From Octadecabacter ascidiaceicola (GTDB lineage: Bacteria > Pseudomonadota > Alphaproteobacteria > Rhodobacterales > Rhodobacteraceae): a stretch of DNA of 64,000 nt. The position numbers and the translations under genes were made by a program. Numbering within the stretch: the stretch's first letter is position 1; each line of letters begins with the position of its first letter. The notes under the pieces were generated by a model, which was not told the DNA's origin, made no database searches, and was given only the letters and a program-made list of their open reading frames with translations. Where the stretch lies: positions 1 to 64,000 of the forward strand of contig NZ_FXYD01000001.1 of assembly GCF_900185015.1 (NCBI RefSeq), written 5' to 3'. Of this stretch, positions 8,631 through 16,101 are shown piece by piece.

Positions 8631-9662
8631 GTGCGGCCTTTTTACGAACAGTATCACTATGATCGCCGACCACGTTCCTTGGTCGGTGATACACGGACAA
8701 AAGAATTTGTTTCGGATTTCTTGGAATGGTTGGCTGAATCCACGGAACAAACGCCGCACGTCGTATCTGGAAAAACGCACCACACTGCCTTTAGCGCGTT
8801 AAATCCAAACAATCTATTGAAACGGTCCCGCCGTGGTATCAATGGGTTCTTTCAAGCCACCGGAGTTTGGCCGGGGTTCGTCGAACCCAGAACATTTGGC
8901 GCCACGAATATCTTGCATTCCCTGTTGATGCCTTTTCCGAAAAAAAGCCCAGCAGACAAGCTGTTGGTCCCTGAATTTATTCCGAAAGAGTATCGAGATC
9001 GCGTAAAGGCGGCGACAGTTGTTGGCGTCTGGTCATCCCATGAAGATATTTCTTTCGATGGGATCAAACCCGGGAAATACTTTTTCAAATCAAATGACGG
9101 AAGTGACCAGAACATCCCATTGACGTTGCCTTGTTCAGATGAAGAACTGGCGCATGTGAAAGCTAAAGCCAAGAGCTGGCTTGAAACCATCTACGGTCAG
9201 AATTCTTGTCAGTGGTGGTACGCCTTTATTGACAGCAAAGTTTTCCTAGAAAAAGACCTGCGTCAGGAAGGCGAAGACGTTCCTATTGTCGATTTCCGGT
9301 TTCATGTTGTGAATGGCACGCCGGTTCTTTTGCAAATGGACACTGAGGGCGGCGAAGGCGTCAGGAATAACCCTGTGTACGATAAGAACTTGAACTATCT
9401 TCCGTACGACTTCCTTCGATCAAACACCCACGAAGAACCGCTGCCGAGTAACGCGCAATTCGCACAAGAAGTGGCGACGAAAATCGGGAAGGCACATCAA
9501 TACTGCCGTGTTGATTTGTATCTGAAAGGGGAGGAGGTTTTTCTAGGTGAAATGACGTTCTTGCCAAATTCCGGTCGTCGCCGCACCCGTGCGCCTGAAA
9601 TTGACGAACTCTTTTCAGATCACTGGAAAGAAGAGCCACCCAGAGTTGTGCGGGTAGAATAA
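8631..9662 (+). CDS. TupA-like ATP-grasp protein
   Basis: A 343-residue protein with the signature of the TupA-like ATP-grasp family: a Lys-containing KSNDGSDQN loop (near residue 155), an aromatic QWWYAFIDSKVFLE stretch, an acidic DFRFHVVNG segment, and a C-terminal VDLYLKGEEVFLGEMTFLP motif containing likely metal ligands. The namesake acts in teichuronopeptide synthesis; in Gram-negative bacteria members sit in surface polysaccharide clusters. The start is GTG, chosen because GAGGAG lies about 7 bases upstream. It is followed after 4 bases by a glycosyltransferase gene, which supports a role in glycan modification; the substrate is unknown. Confidence 0.8.
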   Translation: MRPFYEQYHYDRRPRSLVGDTRTKEFVSDFLEWLAESTEQTPHVVSGKTHHTAFSALNPNNLLKRSRRGINGFFQATGVWPGFVEPRTFGATNILHSLLMPFPKKSPADKLLVPEFIPKEYRDRVKAATVVGVWSSHEDISFDGIKPGKYFFKSNDGSDQNIPLTLPCSDEELAHVKAKAKSWLETIYGQNSCQWWYAFIDSKVFLEKDLRQEGEDVPIVDFRFHVVNGTPVLLQMDTEGGEGVRNNPVYDKNLNYLPYDFLRSNTHEEPLPSNAQFAQEVATKIGKAHQYCRVDLYLKGEEVFLGEMTFLPNSGRRRTRAPEIDELFSDHWKEEPPRVVRVE

Positions 9663-9666
9663 TCCA

Positions 9667-10671
9667 ATGCGAATTACATCAATCACGCCGATGAAGGATG
9701 AAGCTCCGTTCATACTTGAATGGTACGCGTATCACAGCTTAATTGGCGTGAATGATTTCCTTGTGTTTTCAAATGACTGCACTGACGGCACGGATCAGAT
9801 GCTTGAACGTCTGGACGAGCTGGGCAAGCTTCGCCATTTCACCAACCCATCCGTTTACTCAAATAATGTTCATCACCATTGGCAGGCGACAAAGTACATC
9901 AACACCTTTGCGCGGCTGAAGCGGTCCGATTGGGTCACAAGCTTTGATGTGGACGAGTTCATCTGCGTTAATGTTGGGGACGGCACGTTGCACGATCTGT
10001 TTGAGGCCGTGGACGGGGCGAATGTCATCACGTTTAATCAACTGAATTTCGGTTCGAGCGGGCTGGATGCATATGAAGACCGTCTGCTGATTGATCAGTT
10101 TGAATACGCTTGGGCGTATGAGGGCGAATATCACAAAGGCATTTCGCGCCGCGGAACCAAGTCACTGACCCATAAATCCGCCAAGGCCAATTACTTTGCG
10201 AACCATTCGCCAAAGGTTCACGAGAAAGACTTGGCAAGTATTAAATACGTCAATGGCTGCGGCAAACCGCTTGATCCATCACGGTTGTTGAAGGACGTGA
10301 AACTGCTTGAAGCGCCGGATTTCGGCTATGATCTGGTGCAGCTGAACCACTACGTTATCAAATCCGCGGAAAGCTTTCTGGTCCAAGCGGATCGAGGCAA
10401 TGCCAATCATGCGGACCGCAGCGCAGACTTTAAGTATTGGCGCCGCTACAACAACAACGACGTGCATGACACGCGCATTCAGCGATGGTCAGAACGGGTG
10501 CAGGATGCGGTTGCAGATCTGTGCAAGGACCCAGAGCTGAACGACCTACATCAACGGGCCGTGGAAATTCACCAAAATCGCCTTGTTGAGTTGAAGCAAG
10601 ACGAAAACGTGCGCGCGTTGTATGATCGTATCCGCAAACAGCAACGCAATAATCCAGGGCTTACGGGCTAG
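9667..10671 (+). CDS. glycosyltransferase family 2-like (Glyco_tranf_2_4 / GT92 type)
   Basis: A 334-residue cytoplasmic glycosyltransferase without membrane segments. It has the family opening (MKDEAPFILEWYAYHSLIG), the FSNDCTDGTD motif and the DxD-type metal/nucleotide-sugar motif in SFDVDEFICV (about residues 97-101). The same fold occurs three more times in the opposing genes at 11474..15090. It is in an operon with the ATP-grasp gene (4-base gap). Its stop codon overlaps the stop of the convergent sulfotransferase frame in the palindrome CTAG. Donor and acceptor sugars cannot be read from sequence. Confidence 0.85.
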   Translation: MRITSITPMKDEAPFILEWYAYHSLIGVNDFLVFSNDCTDGTDQMLERLDELGKLRHFTNPSVYSNNVHHHWQATKYINTFARLKRSDWVTSFDVDEFICVNVGDGTLHDLFEAVDGANVITFNQLNFGSSGLDAYEDRLLIDQFEYAWAYEGEYHKGISRRGTKSLTHKSAKANYFANHSPKVHEKDLASIKYVNGCGKPLDPSRLLKDVKLLEAPDFGYDLVQLNHYVIKSAESFLVQADRGNANHADRSADFKYWRRYNNNDVHDTRIQRWSERVQDAVADLCKDPELNDLHQRAVEIHQNRLVELKQDENVRALYDRIRKQQRNNPGLTG

Positions 10672-11627
10672 GCTTTCACCTTAACGGGGCAGTCTTTCAC
10701 CCATTTCTTATCGTCCTCATACCCGAGGCTGATAAGCGCATCGCCGTACTCATCCGCATAGATTTCCGCCAAGTCGCGCGGCATTTGTGTTTTCCACTGC
10801 GCGACGGATCCTGAGGTAATGTGGCGCGCATGCTGTCTGCCAAGCTCGGCTGCTTCGTTCACGCCACCAAACAGGCTGTTTTCCCAATAGGTCTGCACGG
10901 CTTTGTCGATATCGAGCCCCTCAATCGCGAATTCTTCGAGTATCTCGCGAATTTTCACACAGTCGACATCAACAATCAGGTCTTCGTATCGTACGTCGCC
11001 GATGGCGTTGCCGCTGTAATCCCACGCCAACATTTCTTTTACCGTCTCGGCATGTTTGTTGCGCATTTCGAACTGCCAACGTTCGAGGTCATTGGGCAGG
11101 GCGTTCAGGTGATCTTGGTAGTTTTTCCCGCCCAGATCGTCGCGCGGGTCAGCTAAGAACTTCTCGCGGCCAAGCGGAGCTTTGCGGTGATAGCGCATGC
11201 CAGACAGCAGCACATCGCGCGGGTCACGGATCATGTGAATGAATCGGGCATGGGGCAGGGCGTGCAGTTCTTTGGGAAAGCTGCTTTCCCAATTTACAAT
11301 AATCTGCGGGCCTGTTTTTACCGCAAAACTGATCTTGTCCGGCCTATGGCACTGCATCAGGGGGATGCCTTGCTCGTTCTTGATCCCGTGCAAGACACGC
11401 CGTAGCCACACGGTGCCCGTCTTATGGTGCGTTCCAACACATAAGAACCGCGCAGGACCGTCTTCAGCCGGATTTAGCGCTTTTTTTTTGCGTCCTTTGG
11501 TTTTGCGAAGTGCCCAGTGTCGATGAACGCGCGAAAATCCGGGTCCTCTAGCTGGTAATCCAGCACACGCTGCGAGCAATCCGCACAAGCGCGGGTCAGT
11601 GCGGCAAGGTCGTCGTCTTTCATCCAT
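10668..11627 (-). CDS. sulfotransferase module, probably expressed by -1 frameshift from upstream glycosyltransferase
   Basis: The recognisable protein begins at about 11480 with a PAPS-binding loop (THHKTGTVW) and continues through a second PAPS motif (RDPRDVLLSGMRYH) to a full-length sulfotransferase end, so catalysis of sulfate transfer from PAPS is likely. The open frame runs back to an ATG at 11627, but that stretch lies inside the upstream gene in another frame and looks non-coding. The only other in-frame start triplets before the P-loop are two TTG codons far upstream. The frame is exactly -1 to the upstream glycosyltransferase, whose last codons are a nine-A run. I infer synthesis as a fusion; see the findings. 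Confidence 0.75.
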   Translation of the reverse strand: MDERRRPCRTDPRLCGLLAACAGLPARGPGFSRVHRHWALRKTKGRKKKALNPAEDGPARFLCVGTHHKTGTVWLRRVLHGIKNEQGIPLMQCHRPDKISFAVKTGPQIIVNWESSFPKELHALPHARFIHMIRDPRDVLLSGMRYHRKAPLGREKFLADPRDDLGGKNYQDHLNALPNDLERWQFEMRNKHAETVKEMLAWDYSGNAIGDVRYEDLIVDVDCVKIREILEEFAIEGLDIDKAVQTYWENSLFGGVNEAAELGRQHARHITSGSVAQWKTQMPRDLAEIYADEYGDALISLGYEDDKKWVKDCPVKVKA

Positions 11628-12487
11628 TCATCAAGGATAGGGCGAATTCCATCCGTGCAGATCGTCGTGTCTTCACAGGTGTTGATGTCGTATTTATCCC
11701 AATACTCCATGTCGATACGGTCTTTGTTCTTAGAGTTCGCGGTGCCGCGCAGACGTTTGAGCAGAAAGTCCTCACGCGACTTAATCGCGTAGTGGTTTAC
11801 CTGTGCAAACTCGTTGGTGACGTTCTCACTGTTCCCACGCCAACCTTTTTCAAGGTACTGATCGCCCATAGGTTTGCCCGCTGCATTGGTCCATTTGACC
11901 ATACCTGGTACAATTTCAGTGCTCTTTTGAAACCTTGGACGGTGTACGGCGAAGTAGCCGAATTTGTTTGGGCGGAAGAGAGTTTTGAAGCCCCAAACAA
12001 GGCCGTTTTCAGGGTTATCAAAGCTGGAACCATGCGTGTAGCGCTCTGTTACCAACTCATCGGACATTTTGGATTGGCCTTGGCTGCCCATCAAACGCCA
12101 GTTGATCGAAATAGCATCAGGTGAGCCGCAGGCATCAATAAGTGCATCAATGGAACGGTCCCCAACATGGATGTTGAGGAACTCATCAGCGTCAACAATC
12201 AGCACCCAATCCGCCGACTTAACCCAGTCAATTTGGTTGGCGCGCGAATAGGCGCGCCGCTGTGGGTCCATTTTGGGACCAAGAGGGTTGTCGAAATGCT
12301 TTACGACGCCCATCTGTTCCAACCGGTTCAGGATCAGGTTGGTTCCATCCGTGCAATCATTTGAAAAGATACAGAAATCCGTGATGCCAATGGACTTATG
12401 ATAGGCCAGCCATTCCAACAGGTAGGGGCCTTCATTCTTCATTGTGGACACAAGGACTTTGCGGCCCGCGTCAGGTGCTTTGGCCAT
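11474..12487 (-). CDS. glycosyltransferase family 2-like (Glyco_tranf_2_4 / GT92 type)
   Basis: A 337-residue glycosyltransferase with the same fold as its neighbours: MKNEGPYLLEWLAYHKSIG opening, FSNDCTDGTN motif and DADEF metal/sugar motif. Its ATG overlaps the stop of the upstream double-module gene (TAATG). It ends in a Lys-rich tail encoded by GCA AAA AAA AAG CGC TAA, i.e. nine consecutive A just before the stop. The upstream gene is open into this one in the -1 frame, and this gene is open into the sulfotransferase in the -1 frame. The cell could therefore make it alone or as part of a fusion. Confidence 0.85.
   Translation of the reverse strand: MAKAPDAGRKVLVSTMKNEGPYLLEWLAYHKSIGITDFCIFSNDCTDGTNLILNRLEQMGVVKHFDNPLGPKMDPQRRAYSRANQIDWVKSADWVLIVDADEFLNIHVGDRSIDALIDACGSPDAISINWRLMGSQGQSKMSDELVTERYTHGSSFDNPENGLVWGFKTLFRPNKFGYFAVHRPRFQKSTEIVPGMVKWTNAAGKPMGDQYLEKGWRGNSENVTNEFAQVNHYAIKSREDFLLKRLRGTANSKNKDRIDMEYWDKYDINTCEDTTICTDGIRPILDEWMKDDDLAALTRACADCSQRVLDYQLEDPDFRAFIDTGHFAKPKDAKKKR
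11481..11489 (-). promoter_or_regulatory. A9 slippery run at glycosyltransferase/sulfotransferase junction
   Basis: On the coding (minus) strand the 0-frame reads GCA AAA AAA AAG CGC TAA. It contains A AAA AAG, a classical bacterial -1 frameshift heptamer, in the correct register, 3 bases before the stop codon. An AAAGGA Shine-Dalgarno-like sequence lies just upstream, as at known bacterial sites. A -1 slip continues into the sulfotransferase without a stop. Function is inferred. Confidence 0.6.
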
Positions 12488-15090
12488 TATTTTCCTGCTT
12501 TCAATTTTGAGCCCTTTGCGGGCTTTCGGGAGTTTTTTTTTGAGACAGCTGCGATGAGGGCATCAGCGGAAGCGGTTGCTTCTTCGCGGCTCGTACGTGC
12601 GTTTGCGTCATCTTCGCTTTCTTTGGTCGCTTCAGGAACCGCGTCGCCTTTGGCCTGAGCAATCAGGTTACTGCGGCTCGCGCCTTTGGAGGCCGTGCGA
12701 AGGGACGTTATGAATTCACGGATATCATCATCCGCAACGCCGGCTTCCTTAAGGCGGGTCACTTCTGCTTGTGCTGATTTGGGCAAGTGCTGTGTGAAAA
12801 TGACGGACTCTTTAAGGTTGTCGACATCAATCGATGAGGCTTCTTTCAGCTCGGACAACCAATGATCATATTCGCCGTTATCGCGCAGCATTTTCACGCG
12901 GCCTGCATGATATTCTAGGGCTTCATCTTGCAGCTGGCGCATTTGTGGATCGCTCAGGATCTCATCCACGCTTTCGCGCACGGCAGGGATATGGCGATCA
13001 ATGGACCCTGGCTTGGCTTCGTTGCGGTCAAAATAGGCGAAATAGGCGGCGTTATATTTGTCCTCTTTGTTGTTCACGTTGCCGCGGACACGGCGCAGCA
13101 AATAGGCCTCATAGCTTTTGACGGCGTAGTGGTTCATTTCCGCAAGCTCGTATCCGATTGTCGGCCGCGTTGAGCGCCAGCCTGACAGGGAAAATTCCTC
13201 GGGCAAAGGTTTGCCAGAGCCGTTGAGCCATAGTTGATCCAGCAACGCCTTGGCGTTTTCGGGGCGGTGGTTCAGTTTGCGGATCGAGGGGCGGTGAATG
13301 CCCAGCTTGATGTCCGCATATGGCTTGAACATCGTCTTGACGCCCCAGCCTTTGCGAAACCCGTCTTCTGCGGAACGGTTGTAGTTTTCGATCACGAGGC
13401 CGGGGTTCCAGTCTGTGACGCCGGATGAGCCAAAGAAACGCCACGTGATCGCCATCGCCTGTGCATCGGGGTCCATCTTTTCCAGCAAGTCGTTGATCTT
13501 ACCGTCACCGGTTTTCACAGTGAGGAATTCATCGGCATCCATCACCAAAACCCACTCGCTAAGCATCACCTCAGGGTTTCGGCCAGCCAAAGACAGCGCG
13601 TTCATCTGCGGGCGCTTGCCTTCGGGAACGTCATTGCGGAAGTGTTGGACATGGCCCAATTCCTGCAACCGCATCAACATTTTGTCGGTGCCGTCGTTAC
13701 AGTTGTTGGTGTAAACGCAGATATTATCGAAGCCGATATGCTTGTGGTAGGCGACCCATTCGACAAGCGAATGGCCTTCGTCCTTCATCATCGACAGAAT
13801 TGTGGTGCGGTATTTGGGGGCCGCGGTTTCCGGATTGACCTTAGCGTTCAGTTTGGGCGACTTGTCTTTGGCTTTTTGTTCTGGGGTGGGGCGGTTGTCA
13901 CCGCGCTGCGTTGGTCGCGCTGCGTCAAAGACTTCAGCAGCACGCTCATCATCGTCTGCTTTGATGCCAACAGAACTCGCCACCATTTTGGCGATTTGCC
14001 CGTCTGGAATTCCGTTCGCCTGCATTTCTTTGATCTTTTCTTGCCAAACCTTGGGGAGGTGTTGGGTAAATAAAACTTCATCCAAACCGGTGATCTCAAC
14101 CGCGCTGGCCTTCTTTAACTCAACCAGCCATGGGTCATATTCACCAAGGCTGCGCAGGCGCTCAACACGGCCTGCATGGAATTCTAAGGCCTTATCCTGT
14201 AGGTCACGCATGATCGGATCTTTTAGGATTTCTGCAATTGTCGCATGGAGCGCTTTGCTGTGGCGCTGCACGTTCAGATGTTCTTCTTCGTTGCGGTCAA
14301 AAATTGCAAAGTAGCCTGCGTTATATTTATCTTCTTTGTTATTTACGTTCCCGCGCAGGCGGCGCAGCAAATAGGCTTCGTAGCTTTTGACCGCGTAGTG
14401 GTTCAACTCAATCAGCCCATAGCCCAACGTGCGTCCCGTTGAACGCCAGCCTTTCTGTTGAAAACTTTCAGGCATGGGTTGGCCGGACCCGTTGACCCAA
14501 TGCTTCAAGATATCTGCGTCTTCGCCCAACTGTTCGATCTTGCCGGGTTTGTTGGTAGGGCGGTGAATGCCGAATTTGATGTGCTCACGCGGCTTGAACA
14601 TGGACTTAACGCCCCAGCCTTTGCGGAACCTGTCTGGTGCGCCCCTCGTGTAGGTTTCCGTCACGAGCCCCGGGTTCCACGGCGTCACTTCGGAAGATCC
14701 GAAAAACCGCCAAGTGATCGCCAAAGCATCTGTTTGAGGGGGGAGGCGGTCCATCACGTCCGAAATCATGCCATCGCCGCATTTGATCGAAACAAATTCA
14801 TCGGCATCCATTGTAAGGACCCAATCGGAATCCGTAATCTCGGGATTGTCAGCCGCCAAGGCCAAGGCGTTTGGCTGGGGCTTTTTGCCCTCAGGAACGT
14901 CGTTGCGGAAATGCTGAACCCAGCCGAGTTCTTGCAAACGGATAAGCATCTCATCCGTGCCGTCGCCGCAGTTGTTGGTGTAAACGCAGATGTTATCGAA
15001 GCCGATATGCTTGTGATAGGCGACCCATTCGACAAGCGAATGGCCTTCGTCCTTCATCATCGACAAGATTGTATACTGGTGTTTGGCCAT
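12487..15090 (-). CDS. tandem double glycosyltransferase (two Glyco_tranf_2_4 modules)
   Basis: An 867-residue protein made of two homologous halves, residues 1 to about 425 and 426 to 867. Each has a glycosyltransferase domain (ILSMMKDEGHSLVEW opening, TNNC-DGTD motif, MDADEF motif, first copy at residues 94-99) and a helical tail of about 120 residues (FTQHLPK segments). The two domain openings are identical for over 30 residues. The protein ends in a Lys/Ser-rich tail encoded partly by a nine-A run. The stop overlaps the ATG of the next glycosyltransferase (TAATG), which gives a normal coupling route besides the possible -1 slip. No membrane segments are seen. Confidence 0.85.
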   Translation of the reverse strand: MAKHQYTILSMMKDEGHSLVEWVAYHKHIGFDNICVYTNNCGDGTDEMLIRLQELGWVQHFRNDVPEGKKPQPNALALAADNPEITDSDWVLTMDADEFVSIKCGDGMISDVMDRLPPQTDALAITWRFFGSSEVTPWNPGLVTETYTRGAPDRFRKGWGVKSMFKPREHIKFGIHRPTNKPGKIEQLGEDADILKHWVNGSGQPMPESFQQKGWRSTGRTLGYGLIELNHYAVKSYEAYLLRRLRGNVNNKEDKYNAGYFAIFDRNEEEHLNVQRHSKALHATIAEILKDPIMRDLQDKALEFHAGRVERLRSLGEYDPWLVELKKASAVEITGLDEVLFTQHLPKVWQEKIKEMQANGIPDGQIAKMVASSVGIKADDDERAAEVFDAARPTQRGDNRPTPEQKAKDKSPKLNAKVNPETAAPKYRTTILSMMKDEGHSLVEWVAYHKHIGFDNICVYTNNCNDGTDKMLMRLQELGHVQHFRNDVPEGKRPQMNALSLAGRNPEVMLSEWVLVMDADEFLTVKTGDGKINDLLEKMDPDAQAMAITWRFFGSSGVTDWNPGLVIENYNRSAEDGFRKGWGVKTMFKPYADIKLGIHRPSIRKLNHRPENAKALLDQLWLNGSGKPLPEEFSLSGWRSTRPTIGYELAEMNHYAVKSYEAYLLRRVRGNVNNKEDKYNAAYFAYFDRNEAKPGSIDRHIPAVRESVDEILSDPQMRQLQDEALEYHAGRVKMLRDNGEYDHWLSELKEASSIDVDNLKESVIFTQHLPKSAQAEVTRLKEAGVADDDIREFITSLRTASKGASRSNLIAQAKGDAVPEATKESEDDANARTSREEATASADALIAAVSKKNSRKPAKGSKLKAGK
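12533..12541 (-). promoter_or_regulatory. A9 slippery run near end of double glycosyltransferase gene
   Basis: On the minus strand the 0-frame reads TCA AAA AAA AAC TCC, containing A AAA AAC in frameshift register. Seven bases downstream is a small perfect hairpin (AGCCC, GCAAA loop, GGGCT; 12510..12524), a usual distance for a stimulatory stem. A -1 slip reads through 16 codons without a stop directly into the ATG of the next glycosyltransferase. Same length and register as the run at 11481..11489. Confidence 0.55.
13702..13800. repeat. 99-bp near-identical direct repeat, copy 1 (partner 14971..15069)
   Basis: Aligned by eye, this segment and 14971..15069 differ at 4 of 99 positions. The offset is 1269 bases, exactly 423 codons, so each copy encodes the same start of a glycosyltransferase module. 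It marks an in-frame module duplication inside the double glycosyltransferase gene. Confidence 0.85.
14971..15069. repeat. 99-bp near-identical direct repeat, copy 2 (partner 13702..13800)
   Basis: Second copy of the 99-bp repeat, encoding the start of the N-terminal glycosyltransferase module. The identity is higher than in the rest of the two modules, which suggests strong constraint or local gene conversion. Confidence 0.85.
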
Positions 15091-15327
15091 TAAATGCGGC
15101 CCAGCTGTGCGTCGTTCACGTTTAACCTGCTTTTATTTCGCGTTTTTGCGCGGTTGCCGGTTGATCCGGCCTTACCGCACCATAACGACCTGAGGCTCCA
15201 AGTCCACTGTTGCAAATGGGGAAACAATGCAGAATGCGATCATTTTGATGCAAAGCGACTTGACCTTGGGTGCCTGAAGGCTTTGTTACGTGTTAGACAG
15301 ATGCAAATCCAACAATGAGGTACACCC

Positions 15328-15927
15328 ATGGCTTTTGAACTTCCTGATCTTCCATATGCCCACGACGCGCTTGCAGCACACGGTATGTCCGCTGAAACAA
15401 TGGAATACCACCACGACCTGCACCACAACGCATATGTCACCAACGGCAACAAGCTGATTGAGGGCACTGAGTGGGCTGATAAATCCCTCGAAGAGATCAT
15501 CGTCGGCACTTACGATGCATCCGCAACAGCGCAGAACGGCATCTTCAACAACATCTCCCAGCTTTGGAACCACAACCAGTTCTGGGAAATGATGGGCCCG
15601 AATTCCGGCGCGATGCCATCCGAGCTTGAAGCCGCCATCAAAGAGAGCTTCGGTTCCGTTGACGAGTTCAAATCCCAGTTCTCCGCAGCAGGCGCAGGCC
15701 AGTTCGGGTCCGGTTGGGCATGGCTCGTGAAGAACGCTGACGGTTCCTTGGCCGTGACCAAGACAGAAAACGGCGTGAACCCACTGTGCTTTGGCCAAAC
15801 AGCGCTGCTTGGCTGCGACGTATGGGAGCATTCCTACTACATCGACTTCCGCAACGCGCGTCCGAAGTACCTCACAAACTTCCTCGACAACCTTGTGAAC
15901 TGGGAAAACGTCGCATCCCGCATGTGA
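15328..15927 (+). CDS. sodB: superoxide dismutase (Fe type)
   Basis: A 199-residue Fe/Mn-family superoxide dismutase of normal length that converts superoxide to oxygen and H2O2 in the cytoplasm. The four metal ligands are in place: His28 (EYHHDLHH), His82 (WNHNQFW), Asp164 and His168 (GCDVWEHSYY). Gln78 in the SQLWNH segment is the position that usually holds Gln in the Fe enzymes, so I favour Fe. The ATG follows GAGGTA. It stands alone, with a strong terminator immediately downstream. Confidence 0.95.
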   Translation: MAFELPDLPYAHDALAAHGMSAETMEYHHDLHHNAYVTNGNKLIEGTEWADKSLEEIIVGTYDASATAQNGIFNNISQLWNHNQFWEMMGPNSGAMPSELEAAIKESFGSVDEFKSQFSAAGAGQFGSGWAWLVKNADGSLAVTKTENGVNPLCFGQTALLGCDVWEHSYYIDFRNARPKYLTNFLDNLVNWENVASRM

Positions 15928-15952
15928 TCTAACCCACCCGATTCTGTTTTAA

Positions 15953-15981
15953 GGCGCCCCCGATTTGGGGGCGCCTTTTTT
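15953..15981 (+). terminator. rho-independent terminator of sodB
   Basis: A 9-bp perfect stem (GGCGCCCCC / GGGGGCGCC, 15953-15961 with 15967-15975), a 5-base loop and six T. It starts 26 bases after the sodB stop. Confidence 0.92.
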
Positions 15982-16101
15982 GTTTCAGACTATATATGGT
16001 TGAGTTTTGCTAAAACTTTACAGGCCTTGGTTGTGTTTGGTTTACTCTACGTCAATCGGGGCACTGCTAAGTTTCCTAGTCCCGCTTGTAGGGGAAGTAT
16101 T

